A stretch of DNA of 64,000 nucleotides, from assembly GCA_013822735.1 (NCBI GenBank), contig PNKZ01000003.1:372001-436000 (forward strand), given 5' to 3'. Under the pieces are notes generated by a model. The model ran no database searches and was not told the DNA's origin. It worked only from the letters and a program-made list of their open reading frames with translations. A program made the translations under genes and the position numbers. Shown one piece after another: positions 34,179-44,192 of this stretch; the first letter of the stretch is position 1; the number at the start of each line of letters is the position of its first letter. This stretch comes from Pirellula sp. GTDB taxonomy: Bacteria > Planctomycetota > Planctomycetia > Pirellulales > PNKZ01.

Positions 34179-35711
34179 TCAATCGGTCTTGAAGTCGAGC
34201 CAGGAGGATTCTTCATCCTCTTCGTCATCGTCCGAATGATCGCCGTGCGGAGTATGAAAGAAGTCCGAAGGTTCGTCGTCCGGTTCGTCGTTTTTGAGGT
34301 TTACCTTGCGCGCGGCGAGGATCTCCTCGGCGGCATGGTAGCGCGAAATAATTCCGGGCTGCGGAAAAAGCCCGCCGAGCAGAATGAGCACGGCGAGCGA
34401 GAGCATGGAGAGCCGCTCGCGCGGAACGATGCCGAGCGCTACGCTCGATTGATAACGGGTGCCGGTAAAGATGAGAAAGTATGCGCGGACGAGCGCAATA
34501 CCGTTGAGCGCGGCGGCGGCCACGACGCCCAGCCCGATGGACGGATAAGTTTGCACGGCGCCGTCGACTAAGAGTTCGCTGCCGATGAAACCTACCGTGC
34601 CGGGAAAGCCGACGCTCGCTAAACCGGTGAGCAAGAAGCACACGGCCAGCGACGGGGTGTGCTCGTAGAGCCCTTGATAGGCGCTCAAGAGGATGCGCCC
34701 GCGACGGGCTTCCAAGGCGCGGATCGTGAGGCCGAATGCGCCCAGCGAAATACCGACGGAGATCCAGACGCAGAGCGCGCCGGTGAGCCCGACGGGTCGC
34801 ACCATTTCCAGACCGACGAAGACCAACGCCGAGTGGCTGAGCAAAATATAGCAGAAGAAGCGCCGCGCCTCGCGTTGCACCAGCGCCATGGCGGCGGCAT
34901 AGACGGCCGTGATCAACGAGATGATTCCCAGGCTGCGCAACAACTCGCTCGATGCGAACGGCAGCACGATCCGCACGGCGCCGTAAGCGCCGACCATCGG
35001 CGTGACGAAGAGCAGCGCCGTGCCGAAGCTGGCCCGTTCGTAAAGATCGACCATCCAGGTGTGGAACGGAAACACGCCGCCGCGAATCAGCATGGCGGCC
35101 AGCAGCGCCATGGCGGCGAAGCGCCCCGGGATTTCTCCCTCCGGCGTCACGCGCACCAGGGTCCAGCCGACGACGACCAGGGCGGTGAATAGTGCCATGT
35201 GAATCGCGTAAACGCGCCCCGTCGACCCGCGCGCGCGCAGCTCCAGATAGGGGGGCGCCATGCCGACGATCATCAGCCCGAGGATGACCTCGGGAATTCG
35301 GCAGCTAAAAGTTGCGAGCAGCACCCCTTCGGAGAAGAGCATCCAGGCAAACGAGAAGCGGCGCACCTTGGTGCGGAGCGTCGCAATGGTCGTCACGAAA
35401 TAAAGCAGCGCTCCCAACGGCAGCAGCGGCGAGCTCAATTGATCGATCGTGAAAATCTCGCGGCCGATGAGGTTTTGCATCAGGTGCCAGCGATCGTCGG
35501 CCTCCATGACGTGCTCGCCCGCCGGGAGCAGCTGCGCCTGAAGAATGCCGTAGTCTTGCCACGCCGCGACCGCGCAGAGAAACGCCGCTCCCGTGATCCA
35601 GGCAGACCAACTGCGCGCTTGATGGGCGTTGCGCAGCTTCGAGACGGCGATGGCGCCGACGAACGGGATGAGAATCGAGATTTCAATGAAGGGGAAATGC
35701 AGCTCTTTCAT
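34179..35711 (-). CDS. Second proton-conducting (NuoM/ND4-like) subunit of the DAB locus
   Basis: 510 residues, about 13-14 membrane helices. Antiporter-type core: [40 protein letters not shown] and [20 protein letters not shown], with conserved Lys/Glu/His positions in place of the usual NuoM pattern. The C-terminal ~35 residues form an unusual acidic, His-containing tail ([12 protein letters not shown], then [12 protein letters not shown]). It starts 4 bp inside the dabB-like gene, so the two are translationally coupled. Standard DAB systems need only DabA and one DabB; this is an extra antiporter-like subunit, probably in the same complex. Confidence 0.85.
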   Translation of the reverse strand: MKELHFPFIEISILIPFVGAIAVSKLRNAHQARSWSAWITGAAFLCAVAAWQDYGILQAQLLPAGEHVMEADDRWHLMQNLIGREIFTIDQLSSPLLPLGALLYFVTTIATLRTKVRRFSFAWMLFSEGVLLATFSCRIPEVILGLMIVGMAPPYLELRARGSTGRVYAIHMALFTALVVVGWTLVRVTPEGEIPGRFAAMALLAAMLIRGGVFPFHTWMVDLYERASFGTALLFVTPMVGAYGAVRIVLPFASSELLRSLGIISLITAVYAAAMALVQREARRFFCYILLSHSALVFVGLEMVRPVGLTGALCVWISVGISLGAFGLTIRALEARRGRILLSAYQGLYEHTPSLAVCFLLTGLASVGFPGTVGFIGSELLVDGAVQTYPSIGLGVVAAAALNGIALVRAYFLIFTGTRYQSSVALGIVPRERLSMLSLAVLILLGGLFPQPGIISRYHAAEEILAARKVNLKNDEPDDEPSDFFHTPHGDHSDDDEEDEESSWLDFKTD

Positions 35712-37144
35712 ACCAGCTCCTCCAGCGGCGTTGCGGGAGCCGATTCAAGATCGGGAGCCAGGGGATCGCGCTCGCCGGCAAGCCAATCGATCCAGCGCCG
35801 CTCCATATCGTCGCACCAGTGCATGGTGCGCAAGAACGGACGGACGATGACGTTGGCGAGCAGAGCGTCGAGGTAGCCGCGTTCGATCGCCCAGCGATAG
35901 AACCAAGTGCGCGTCGTCGTGGGCAGCATCCGTTCGCCGATCGTCGCGACATGCGGTAAGTGTCGCCCCAACGCATTTTCCAAGATGCGATAATCGTGCA
36001 GCAAGGAAGGAGCCCGCACAAACTGCAGCGTTCGCAGGCAGCCGTGGCCGAGAATGTGAACGAGCGTGAGATAGCGCAGGAAGTCGCCCGCTTCGGGGCT
36101 GACAAACTGATGAACCAGCGACGCGACGCCGATTTCCGAGGTGATCAGGCCGACTTGGGTCATCGAGGCGAAGGAGAGGGCGCTCTTAATGTCGGTTTGC
36201 ACCCGGCACGCGAAGGCCGCAAACATGGCCGAACCGAGGCCCAGAACCACCACGACGGCGCTCAACCCCAACGACTGATCCAGCAGCGGGGAACAGCGCA
36301 ACAGCAGAAACGCGCCGAGATGTACCGACAAGGCGCCGTAGAAGACGGCACTGGACGGGGTGGGCCCTTCCATGGCGCGCGGCAACCAGCCGGAGAACGG
36401 GACGAGCGCCGATTTGCCCGCGGCGGCGATCACTAAGAGCGACCCGACCAGCAAGGCCTGATTCCCTTTGATTTCCGCCACACCTTCCGGCCAGGACGCG
36501 CTGCCGAGGAACAAATCGAAATCGCCGCCGCCGGTCATGTGGTGCAAAGCGACGGAGGCGAACAACAGCGCAGCGTCGGAAACGCGATACACGACCCATA
36601 CGCTGAGTCCGTTGCGCACGGGATTCTGCCGCTCATGATAAAACGCGACGAGCAAGGCCGACGACAGACCGACGAGTTCCCAACCGGCGAACAGCGTTTC
36701 AATTGTGCCGGCGAGCGACGTGACGATCATGCCGAGCATGAACAAGGCGTAGAGCGAGAAAAAACGATTGAAGCCCGGCTCGCGGTGCATGTACTTGATG
36801 CCGAACTGCGCGATGGTGCCGCAGAGCACGAACGTCAGAACGGCGAACGGTACGGAAAGCCGATCGAAGAGGAACTTAATGGCGAAATGATAGTCGAGGT
36901 CGTGCGCATGGATTTTGACCCAATTGCCGAGCTCGACGGATACGTGTCGATTGTCGGTCGCGACCATGATCGCCAACATCGCGATCGATGCGGTGAGTCC
37001 CACCGCCACGGCGAGATGAACCATGCGGCCGATCACGCGCTCGCGGAACGGTCGGCCGACGATTGTCGCCGTTCCCAAGAGCGCGACGAGCAGGAGCGGT
37101 GCCGCGACGATCACCTCTCCCAGCGTTTGAGTAATTTTGTCCAT
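35708..37144 (-). CDS. dabB: DabB-like proton-conducting (NuoL/ND5-type) subunit
   Basis: 478 residues from the ATG at 37144 ([20 protein letters not shown]). It is a PF00361-type membrane protein: [40 protein letters not shown] followed by [20 protein letters not shown], and [19 protein letters not shown] are the NuoL/DabB signatures, with the C-terminal lateral helix of NuoL missing. In DAB systems this subunit is thought to use the proton gradient to power vectorial CO2 hydration by DabA. It is 62 bp after dabA (a hairpin lies between) and overlaps the next subunit by 4 bp. Confidence 0.88.
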   Translation of the reverse strand: MDKITQTLGEVIVAAPLLLVALLGTATIVGRPFRERVIGRMVHLAVAVGLTASIAMLAIMVATDNRHVSVELGNWVKIHAHDLDYHFAIKFLFDRLSVPFAVLTFVLCGTIAQFGIKYMHREPGFNRFFSLYALFMLGMIVTSLAGTIETLFAGWELVGLSSALLVAFYHERQNPVRNGLSVWVVYRVSDAALLFASVALHHMTGGGDFDLFLGSASWPEGVAEIKGNQALLVGSLLVIAAAGKSALVPFSGWLPRAMEGPTPSSAVFYGALSVHLGAFLLLRCSPLLDQSLGLSAVVVVLGLGSAMFAAFACRVQTDIKSALSFASMTQVGLITSEIGVASLVHQFVSPEAGDFLRYLTLVHILGHGCLRTLQFVRAPSLLHDYRILENALGRHLPHVATIGERMLPTTTRTWFYRWAIERGYLDALLANVIVRPFLRTMHWCDDMERRWIDWLAGERDPLAPDLESAPATPLEELV

Positions 37145-37174
37145 GAATGCTAAATCAAGTCGGTTCGTTGTGCG

Positions 37175-37210
37175 GTAGAAAGCCTGAAACGGAGCGCTTT
37201 CAGGCTCTAC
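37175..37210 (-). promoter_or_regulatory. Intercistronic hairpin between dabA and dabB
   Basis: AGAGCCTGAAAG and CTTTCAGGCTTTCT, read on the minus strand, pair around a 7-nt loop, with one bulge. The stem begins at the dabA stop codon. No T-tract follows, so it more likely stabilises or processes the transcript than ends it; it could set DabA above DabB. Confidence 0.5.
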
Positions 37211-40200
37211 GGATCGATGACGGCAAAGTCGAGATGATCGCGCCAGCCTCGATACCAATCGGTCGACGTGGCCGCGCGGGGCAACTCGTCCTTCTCCGGT
37301 ACGTGCTCTTCGAACTCGCCGTTGCGAAAGTAGAGCATGCGCGACGACTTCGGGTCGAGCAGCGCGAGCTGCGCCCAACCGTTGCGCAGAATGCGGCCGA
37401 TGACCGGGTTGCGATCCATGATGCCGAGAATGCCTTGCGGCGTGGTTTCCAGCACGAACAAGAGGCGAACCGGTTCGTGGATCTCCACGCCTTGCCAAGG
37501 GAGCCCGGTGCGCATATCGCTCGCCGCGCCGTCCATCACGCCTAACAGCGAAGTGACGTTGTGCGGCAGCTTCGTGCCGGAGCCCCAGCCGGGCGAATCG
37601 ACGTAAGAGAAAAAGTATTGCAGGTTGATCCCTTCGCACACCGGCACGGCCGCCGCAAGGATGCGGGCCAAGATCGAGCACTCGGCGTCGTCTTGTTCCG
37701 GGTCGTAGGAATTCATGAAACAGCGACGGTCGAGATACAGCCCGCGGTTGCGACTGCGCCGGCCGACGTAGCACATGGCGTTCGTCGCATTGCCGAACTC
37801 GGGGCGCGTTTGTGCCAGGTCCTCCGAGCGATTTTCGACATGCCGCCGCGCGGCTTGGAAGGAAATGCTCAGCGGGGCCGAATCAAACCGTCGGCAGCGT
37901 TCGTGCGCGTTGCGCTCGCAAACGCGGTCGAGCGTACTGACGGCCGATTCGAAGTCGGCCCGATGCGAACGGGGCAGCAGGTCGAGATCGAAGAACGTGA
38001 GTGCGTCGGCGCAGGTGTTGTGCAGGCCGCCGACGAACACGGTCGTGTCGGGAATTGGTAAGCCGCGTTGCACGAGAATCTCGCGCACGCGCCGATCGTT
38101 CAGAAACGCCGCCAAGGCGCGAGCGTTCGGAGCGCCGGCCCCGCCCGAGCATGCTCCGCAATCGTAGGCCGACTTATGCGGATTGTTCAAGCAGAACGAA
38201 CCGTGGCCGAAGAAGAATACCAGCCGCGCAAAGTTGTGCGTGAGACCGATGTCGCGCAGCAGTCGTTCGCCGCGATCGGCCATCTCGGGCACCGTGAAGC
38301 CGACGTGATTTTCTTCCGGTCCCGCCGGGTCTTGATGACGTTCGAGCACCAGCCGCGTGACGACCGGCGGCTGCACGAAGGCCCCCGCCCCTTTGCGGAT
38401 GCGGGCCGTGAGACGAGGAAATAGCACGCGCGCCACGAGCGGAATGGACGCCAGCACGCCCAACCCGGCCGTGAGCAACGCCCCGCGCGCCAAACTCCGG
38501 CTACCGGTATGCACCTGCAACGACGCCGTACCCAGGGCGCGGCGCGTTTTGGCGCGGCGGCGATTTGTTTCTTCGAGCGAGTAAACGACCTCTTCCGTCA
38601 CCCAGTGCTGCGGCTTGACGACGATCGGGCAGAGCGTCGAAAAGTGGGCATCGGCCGCGCCGCGGTAGTACATGGCCACGCCGTAGAAGCCCGGGGCTCC
38701 GAACGTTTCCGCGTCGGGTTCGATCTCTTCCAGATGCCGTCGAAACGATTCTTCGCGCGTGTCGATGCAGTATACGGATTGGAACTTCGGCTTTTCCACC
38801 GTGCGCGCCGGGCTGCGGGTGTGCAACGAAAACGCATCGAGGGCCTGCACGCGCAACCGGCGCTCGAACGCCTGATGCAGCAGCCGTCGGCGTTCGAGTC
38901 CGTTGAAGGCTTCGATTTCGCCGGAGAGCGTGCCCCAAGACTCGCGGGAGAGCTTGGCGAGCTCTTGCGGCGTCCAGCCGAGCATCTGAGCAATTTGAAA
39001 GACGTGGAAGGCGCGTTGATCGTCGTCGCAAACGGCGCGGCGATCCATGCGAATGAGCGCGGCCTCGCGGAGGTCGGTGAGCGGTCCGCTGAAGCCGAGC
39101 GAATTTTGGGCGACATAACGCAGCGCCCAGCGTTCGAGAATCAAACGCACGGCGACGAATTCCAGAACGGTGCCTTGCGGTACCGGCACGGCGACGCGAT
39201 CGCCGCGAACTTCGTTTTGACGGATGAGTCCGGCCCAGCCGCGCAGCGCGACGAGCGATTCGGTAAGGAAGGCGTCCCACTCCGATTCGGCCACGCCCAG
39301 ATCGCGCAGCGATTCCAGAATCGATTCGCGCGGCCCGATGTCGGCCTTATCGAGCCGGGCCAGTTCGGCGGCGAGGCCCGCTTGCCAAGGCGTCGGGGGT
39401 CCGCCGGCCTGGCCGTAGACGACGCAGAACGATTTGAAGAAGCCGTTGTTGCGCGACGGCAACGACCAGTCGGCAAAGCCCTGATCGACGAAGGCGGCAC
39501 AAAAGCGGATGAGGATCTCGTGAACGAGGCGATCCGAGTCGATCTCGCAGGCTTCGAGCAGGAAGTCGCGATGGCGCACGGCGTGAAAGATCGGCGGCGC
39601 GGTCGAAGACTGCCCCGCCACGCCATGTCGACAGATTCTCCACAGCAAATGCAAAGCGGCCGCTTCCCACTGTTGGGCATCCCAGCGCTCGATGGCGGCT
39701 TGCGGGAAACGTTCAAACAGGTCGTGCAAGACGTTGCGTTCACCGACGTCCTCCGCCGTGTGCTTCGCCGCGGCAGGTGAACGGATGTCGCGCATGATCC
39801 AGTGCTTCGTGTCGTCGACGAAATGCTCTCGAATCTCCGGCGAAACCTCGGGACGAAGGCGCGAAAGGGCGTCGGTCTCGGCGACGAACCAGCGCAGCTC
39901 TTCCGCCGGACCGGTGCGGAGCGGATGCTCAAGCATGCCCAGTCGCAAATCGAAGCGAGTCGTGGCATGACAAATCCGCTCATCGCCCGCCTCGCCAAGA
40001 TCTTCGCGCAACGAAGCGGCAAGATCCGAGCGACGAATCCGGCCGTGTTGCATTCGTTCGCGATACTGATCTTCACCCAAATAGGGCCGGCAGCCGAACA
40101 GCCGAGCCCCCTTCTTGAGCCCCTCGGCAAACGGCAGGTCTTCCAGCGCCTGAAGCGTGTTCAGGAACACGAACGCCGTGATCGGACCTTGCGCTGGAAG

Positions 40201-40335
40201 CAGTTCGCCTGCGCGATCGATAATCTCCGTGATCTGCGCAAATGCGGTCGCATTGGCGTCGAGTTGTCCGTCGTCGCGGGATTCGTCTTCGGCGGAACTT
40301 TCGAGTGAGCCGGCAGAAGTGACGTCGATAGGCAT
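37207..40335 (-). CDS. dabA: DabA-like (DUF2309/UPF0753) carbonic-anhydrase-like subunit of a DAB inorganic-carbon accumulation complex
   Basis: 1042 residues, a DUF2309 protein. It has the zinc and catalytic residues of a beta-carbonic-anhydrase-like site with the spacing known for DabA: Cys523 and Asp525 ([10 protein letters not shown]), His711 (FFGHGSFC) and Cys726 (YDCGACSGG), i.e. C-x-D and H-x14-C. In the characterised complex DabA hydrates CO2 to bicarbonate, coupled to the proton-conducting DabB. No membrane anchor other than a short hydrophobic patch (~600-620) is seen. First gene of the three-gene operon. A heterotroph could use it to supply bicarbonate for anaplerotic carboxylation; that role is inferred. 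Confidence 0.93.
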   Translation of the reverse strand: MPIDVTSAGSLESSAEDESRDDGQLDANATAFAQITEIIDRAGELLPAQGPITAFVFLNTLQALEDLPFAEGLKKGARLFGCRPYLGEDQYRERMQHGRIRRSDLAASLREDLGEAGDERICHATTRFDLRLGMLEHPLRTGPAEELRWFVAETDALSRLRPEVSPEIREHFVDDTKHWIMRDIRSPAAAKHTAEDVGERNVLHDLFERFPQAAIERWDAQQWEAAALHLLWRICRHGVAGQSSTAPPIFHAVRHRDFLLEACEIDSDRLVHEILIRFCAAFVDQGFADWSLPSRNNGFFKSFCVVYGQAGGPPTPWQAGLAAELARLDKADIGPRESILESLRDLGVAESEWDAFLTESLVALRGWAGLIRQNEVRGDRVAVPVPQGTVLEFVAVRLILERWALRYVAQNSLGFSGPLTDLREAALIRMDRRAVCDDDQRAFHVFQIAQMLGWTPQELAKLSRESWGTLSGEIEAFNGLERRRLLHQAFERRLRVQALDAFSLHTRSPARTVEKPKFQSVYCIDTREESFRRHLEEIEPDAETFGAPGFYGVAMYYRGAADAHFSTLCPIVVKPQHWVTEEVVYSLEETNRRRAKTRRALGTASLQVHTGSRSLARGALLTAGLGVLASIPLVARVLFPRLTARIRKGAGAFVQPPVVTRLVLERHQDPAGPEENHVGFTVPEMADRGERLLRDIGLTHNFARLVFFFGHGSFCLNNPHKSAYDCGACSGGAGAPNARALAAFLNDRRVREILVQRGLPIPDTTVFVGGLHNTCADALTFFDLDLLPRSHRADFESAVSTLDRVCERNAHERCRRFDSAPLSISFQAARRHVENRSEDLAQTRPEFGNATNAMCYVGRRSRNRGLYLDRRCFMNSYDPEQDDAECSILARILAAAVPVCEGINLQYFFSYVDSPGWGSGTKLPHNVTSLLGVMDGAASDMRTGLPWQGVEIHEPVRLLFVLETTPQGILGIMDRNPVIGRILRNGWAQLALLDPKSSRMLYFRNGEFEEHVPEKDELPRAATSTDWYRGWRDHLDFAVIDP

Positions 40336-40623
40336 GGAGTTCCACTGGTAGTTCGCGACGCCGCAAACAAGGCAGGGCGGGCGAGCATGGATTCTAGCTT
40401 CGTTCGAGCGTTTTGCATGAGCGGAAACCGAACAATTCCGCCGGCCAAACTGCCGGAGGTGAACGCCGCCGAAGCATAGAGGTGTTTCACTAAGTATTTA
40501 CGTCTCAGCGTTCGAAGTCGCCAATCGCAGGAGATTACAACTCGTTTAAGTGAGACATTTTTCGAAGTTTTTCGCTCGATTGTCCTTCGCATCACGGCGC
40601 GATTCGACCGCTGCCGTGCGACA

Positions 40624-40639
40624 TGGCACGGTTCGTGCA
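40624..40639 (+). promoter_or_regulatory. Candidate sigma-54 (RpoN) promoter of the DUF4112 gene
   Basis: TGGCACG-GTTC-GTGCA keeps GG and GC ten bases apart and differs from the consensus TGGCACG-N4-TTGCA at one base. Transcription would start near 40650, leaving a ~60-nt leader with a GGAGGAG ribosome-binding site (40694-40700). The stretch 40336-40623, between dabA and this site, shows no gene. Confidence 0.5.
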
Positions 40640-40710
40640 TCGTGTGTCCACTGAGAGCTGTTGAAAGATGCCGGTTTGGCACCGGCCGCCCCCGGAGGAG
40701 GATTGTGACG

Positions 40711-41232
40711 ATGGATGCTGCTTGGAACCCACGTCGACCTGGCGATTCATGGAAACAACCCGCGTGGAGGGGGCCCGTCGAAGATGAACGGCTCGTCCAC
40801 ATCCAGCGGCTGGCCCGCTTGATGGATAGCGAGTATCAAATCCCCGGCACGAAGTTCCGCTTCGGACTCGACCCGATCGTCGGGCTAATCCCGGGCGTGG
40901 GCAACGTCGCGACGTCGCTCGTCTCCTGCGCGCTCGTTTGGACGATGTTGCGCTACGGCGCCAGCGGCAACGTCACGGCCCGCATGGCGCTGAACATCGC
41001 CGTCGATTCCTTAATCGGCGCGGTGCCGATCGTCGGAAACCTCTTCGACTTCGCGTTCCGCTCCAACCAGCGCAACGTGGAACTGCTTCGTCGCCACTAC
41101 CATGAAGGCGCATACCAAGGGAGCGGCCGTGGCATCGTCGCCGGATTGGCCGTTCTGCTGTTCGTCGTGCTCGGCCTCGCCGCCTGGGGGCTCTTCGCGA
41201 TGATCGCTTGGCTATGGCATCTGATGACTTAG
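40711..41232 (+). CDS. DUF4112 domain membrane protein
   Basis: 173 residues from the ATG at 40711, supported by GGAGGAG 10-16 bp upstream. FGLDPIVGLIPGVGNVATSL and AVDSLIGAVPIVGNLFDFAF then RSNQRNVELLRRHY are the DUF4112 hallmark: two short hydrophobic hairpins with GLIPG/GAVPI turns. A third membrane helix is at the C-terminus (VAGLAVLLFVVLGLAAWGLF). Function unknown. Its likely sigma-54 promoter suggests conditional expression. Convergent with the oxidoreductase gene. Confidence 0.88.
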   Translation: MDAAWNPRRPGDSWKQPAWRGPVEDERLVHIQRLARLMDSEYQIPGTKFRFGLDPIVGLIPGVGNVATSLVSCALVWTMLRYGASGNVTARMALNIAVDSLIGAVPIVGNLFDFAFRSNQRNVELLRRHYHEGAYQGSGRGIVAGLAVLLFVVLGLAAWGLFAMIAWLWHLMT

Positions 41233-41254
41233 CGCGGCGCGCTTAAGCGTCGAT

Positions 41255-42538
41255 CTAGCCCAGCTTCCAAGGTGCCCGAAGTTCGCGCGTCACTAAGGCG
41301 TTGGCCTCGGCGTCGTCGATGAACTTCTCTTCCTGAGGATTCCACTTCAGCGTTCGCTTCAATTGGTAGCCGATGTTGCCGAGTTCGCAGACGCTCGCCG
41401 AGCGGTGGCCGATTTCAACGTCGCAAATCGGCTTCTTGCGAGCCTTCACCGCTTCGATCCAGTTGCGATGGTGATTGTCCGACGGCTCGCAGCGCCATTC
41501 CGAATCGTTCGTCTTGTGGCTGATGATGCCGGCCGGGGTGCTTTCGATCTTGCTCCGGTCGACGTAAAGCGTCCCCTTGGTTCCTTCGAACGTACAGCCG
41601 CTTGGGCCGCCGTGGAACATTTCGACGCCGTCGGCGTACGTGAATTTCAGGCCGGTCTTGGCGCCATCGGCGGGCGGCTCGATCTTCACCGGGCCGGAAT
41701 CGTCTTTATTCAGAGCCCATTGCGCGATGTCGAAATGATGGGCTCCCATGTCGGCCAGGGCGCCGCCCGCATATTCCCGGTACTTGCGCCAGGCCGGGAA
41801 GTGATTGTGTAGTCCTTGCGGGCAGAGAATCGCGTTGTAGCCTCGCTCCGGCGCGTAGCCGAGCCACATGTTCCAATCGGTCCCCGCCGGCACCGGCTCC
41901 GTAGGAAGATCACAAGGAATCGCCGCTTCACCGACGCCGACGCGCACCTTTTGTACTTCGCCGATGTGACCGTTGCGAACCAATTCGACCGCTTGACGGA
42001 ACTTGCCGCCGAATTCGCTCCGCTGTTGGCTGCCGGTTTGGAAGACGATGTTCTTTTCGCGCGCCGCCGCGACCATGGCGCGCCCTTCGGCGATGAATAC
42101 CGACAGCGGCTTTTCGCAGTAGACGTCTTTGCCGGAGTGCGCCGCCATGATGGCCGGAATCGCGTGCCAATGGTCGGGCGTGCTGATCACCACGGCGTCG
42201 ATATCGTCGCGGGCCAAGAGCTCGCGGAAGTCGGCATAGGCCGCGCAGCCTGAGTAGCTGCCGCCGGTTTGTTTCGCGTAACCCTTCTCCACCGTTTGCT
42301 TGGCGTCTGCCAATCGGGCAGGTTCGACATCACTCACGGCCAGGATTTGCACGTCGGGCATGCCGAGGAAACGTCCGACATGTCCGCGTGCCTGCTTGCC
42401 CATGCCGATGAAGCCGAGCGTGATGCGCTCGCTCGCCGGAGCCGCCGCGCCCGCCATACGGCTTGCGGCCCAGGGACCCACAGCGGCCAGCAAGGCCGAG
42501 CTTTGCACGAAGCGGCGACGAGTAATGCGCTGCGACAT
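41255..42538 (-). CDS. Tat-exported Gfo/Idh/MocA family oxidoreductase
   Basis: 427 residues. A twin-arginine signal (RITRRRFVQSSALLAAVG) is followed by the Rossmann fold (LGFIGMGKQARGHVGRFLG) and the family's catalytic EKP motif (GKDVYCEKPLSV) and DHWHAIP. A C-terminal domain of the alpha/beta type holds GALADMGAHHFDIAQWALN. These exported enzymes act on sugars or sugar derivatives in the periplasm and presumably bind NAD(P) before export. They are strongly expanded in Planctomycetes. Single gene; the next gene upstream is a lipase 27 bp away in the same direction. Confidence 0.94.
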   Translation of the reverse strand: MSQRITRRRFVQSSALLAAVGPWAASRMAGAAAPASERITLGFIGMGKQARGHVGRFLGMPDVQILAVSDVEPARLADAKQTVEKGYAKQTGGSYSGCAAYADFRELLARDDIDAVVISTPDHWHAIPAIMAAHSGKDVYCEKPLSVFIAEGRAMVAAAREKNIVFQTGSQQRSEFGGKFRQAVELVRNGHIGEVQKVRVGVGEAAIPCDLPTEPVPAGTDWNMWLGYAPERGYNAILCPQGLHNHFPAWRKYREYAGGALADMGAHHFDIAQWALNKDDSGPVKIEPPADGAKTGLKFTYADGVEMFHGGPSGCTFEGTKGTLYVDRSKIESTPAGIISHKTNDSEWRCEPSDNHHRNWIEAVKARKKPICDVEIGHRSASVCELGNIGYQLKRTLKWNPQEEKFIDDAEANALVTRELRAPWKLG

Positions 42539-42565
42539 AACGGACGTACTCCGAGTAAAATGGAA

Positions 42566-43438
42566 TCAACGCGCCTGGAGCAGGGCGTCGACAAAGTGGC
42601 GATATCTTTCCATGGCGTGGGCTCCGACGCGCTGCTGCACGTTGTTCCACAGGTCGTCGAGCAAGGTACCTTTTAACACGCCGTCGACCGTTTTGCCGGC
42701 GAGTTGTTGAAACATCGCCGGCGACGCGCCCGCCACTGACGCGGCTGCGGCCCCGAGCAGAATCTCTTTCTCACAATGGCCGTAAGCGTTCGCGAGCAGG
42801 CTCACCGTCGGCAAGTGCGGCACCGGATCTTGGTCGTTTACGTAGCGATATATCTTCTTGCCAAACTCCCGATCGACGACTTTGGCCGCCTCCGTGTTGC
42901 CGACCATCGGTGCGCCGAACGTGTAGACCTGATGCACGTTGACGAACTTCCGTTTAAATCGCCACGCGGCCAGCAGCGCCAACGCCCCGCCGAGACTATG
43001 CCCCGTGATCCAAAACGGCCGGTCGCTCTTCTTCCGCTCGACATCGACGGCCGCAAATACCGGAGCCCAGATTTCGTCGAGAGCGCGGATGAACCCTTGA
43101 TGCCAGCGGGTGCCGACTCCCGCCGCCGCGAAATCGGTGCCGAGATCTCCTTCCGGCTGGATCAGCAGATTCACGGCGTCGGTTAGCAGCCAATCTTTCA
43201 AGCCCTCGATGCTTGTGGGAGCTTCCGTGCCGCGAAAGGCGACCAGCAGATGGTCGTCGTTATGCGCGATGTAGGCCTGCGTGTTGCCGGAACTCACGAG
43301 CTCGGCCTTCATGGCGAACTGCTCTTGGAACGCCGCGATCCCCTGCTCGGCCGGCAAGTAGGCAAGGTCGGCAGCCAGCGCCAGGGCACGAGCATTACGC
43401 GGGTCGCCGAATTCATCCTCAAACAGTTCGAGCGGCAT
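42566..43438 (-). CDS. Class 3 lipase-family protein
   Basis: 290 residues with no signal peptide. The lipase class 3 core is visible: HLLVAFRGTEAPTSIEG, the nucleophile elbow WITGHSLGGALALLAAW (catalytic Ser), VYTFGAPMVGNTEAAKVVDR and YRYVNDQDPVPHLPT (catalytic Asp and following His region). It hydrolyses acylglycerols or similar esters. Lack of an export signal suggests a cytoplasmic location, unless a non-classical path is used. The C-terminus (VGAHAMERYRHFVDALLQ) resembles the terminal helix in this family. Likely co-oriented with the oxidoreductase gene but not tightly coupled. Confidence 0.88.
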   Translation of the reverse strand: MPLELFEDEFGDPRNARALALAADLAYLPAEQGIAAFQEQFAMKAELVSSGNTQAYIAHNDDHLLVAFRGTEAPTSIEGLKDWLLTDAVNLLIQPEGDLGTDFAAAGVGTRWHQGFIRALDEIWAPVFAAVDVERKKSDRPFWITGHSLGGALALLAAWRFKRKFVNVHQVYTFGAPMVGNTEAAKVVDREFGKKIYRYVNDQDPVPHLPTVSLLANAYGHCEKEILLGAAAASVAGASPAMFQQLAGKTVDGVLKGTLLDDLWNNVQQRVGAHAMERYRHFVDALLQAR

Positions 43439-43480
43439 GGCGAACTCCTTTGTAGATCGAAAACCGATAAGGCGCCGGTT

Positions 43481-43527
43481 CCCCTCGCCCCTTGCGGGAG
43501 AGGGGCCAGGGGTGAGGGGTGAAGGGG
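43481..43527. repeat. Short G/C-box repeat (CCCCTCGCCCCTTGCGGGAG family)
   Basis: An inverted repeat (CCCCTCGCCCCTTGCGGGAG then AGGGGCC) followed by GGTGAGGGG. It is related in design to the CTCCCCTCTCCCCTTGCAGG element at 24371 and resembles dispersed intergenic repeats seen in many bacteria. Confidence 0.6.
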
Positions 43528-43529
43528 AA

Positions 43530-44129
43530 TTAGTCGACGTAGTCGCGTTGGTCGGGTTGCTTGTTCTTCCAGTCGCGCTTCGTTTTCCCTTTAACTTCGG
43601 TCGCCGTCAGATCGAGCCTGCGGAGCGAAGCTTTCGGCGCGAGATGTTGCTGGAAGCCGGCGTCGGTGATCTTCGTATGACCGACGTTCAGCTCTTCGAG
43701 CGCGGGTAGTGCGGCGATGGTTGCCAGTCCGGCGTCAGTCACTTGCGAATTGCCGACGTCGAGACGGCGCAGCTTGGCGAGACCGCGCAAATGTTCGAGC
43801 GTCGCGTCGGTCACGTCGGAGTTCGCCATCTGCAAGACGACCACCTCGGGCCGGCGGGCGAGTGTCGCGTAGTCGAAGCCAGGCAGGCCGGTGAGCGTAA
43901 TGCGAAGTTCGCCGTCGACGATTTGCTCATACGGTTGCAGCGGCACGAAGTTGCGTTCGTAGAAGGCGAGTCCGTACGGCACGGCGATCAGCACCGCGCC
44001 GGCAAGCAATAGCCGAATCGGGCCGACCGTCGGGCGATTGCGCACGGTGCGAACCATCATCCAGACCAGCGCGATCACTGCCGCGAGGCCGCCGGCGACG
44101 ATCATGTAGAAGCCGTATTTTTCGAGCAT
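43530..44129 (-). CDS. Membrane-anchored leucine-rich repeat protein
   Basis: 199 residues. Two N-terminal membrane helices (~6-26 and ~38-55) precede a stretch of about five leucine-rich repeats of the type DATLEHLRGLAKLRRLDVGN, SQVTDAGLATIAALPALEEL then NVGHTKITDAGF. The repeats have the planctomycete 'T(D)AGL' form. It ends in a short charged tail. Such proteins are probably scaffolds; no ligand known. A 63-bp gap separates it from the CehA/McbA-type gene upstream, with which it may be co-transcribed. Confidence 0.82.
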   Translation of the reverse strand: MLEKYGFYMIVAGGLAAVIALVWMMVRTVRNRPTVGPIRLLLAGAVLIAVPYGLAFYERNFVPLQPYEQIVDGELRITLTGLPGFDYATLARRPEVVVLQMANSDVTDATLEHLRGLAKLRRLDVGNSQVTDAGLATIAALPALEELNVGHTKITDAGFQQHLAPKASLRRLDLTATEVKGKTKRDWKNKQPDQRDYVD

Positions 44130-44192
44130 CCGTTCTCCTCGCGCCGGTTCCGTCTTAAACGCCGTGAGTTACTGCGCTGCGAATCGCCTTCG

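Noticed and set aside
35708-37774. 688-residue version of the DabB-like gene
   Set aside because: The part before 37144 is Arg-rich, lies inside dabA in another frame, and the family start is at 37144.
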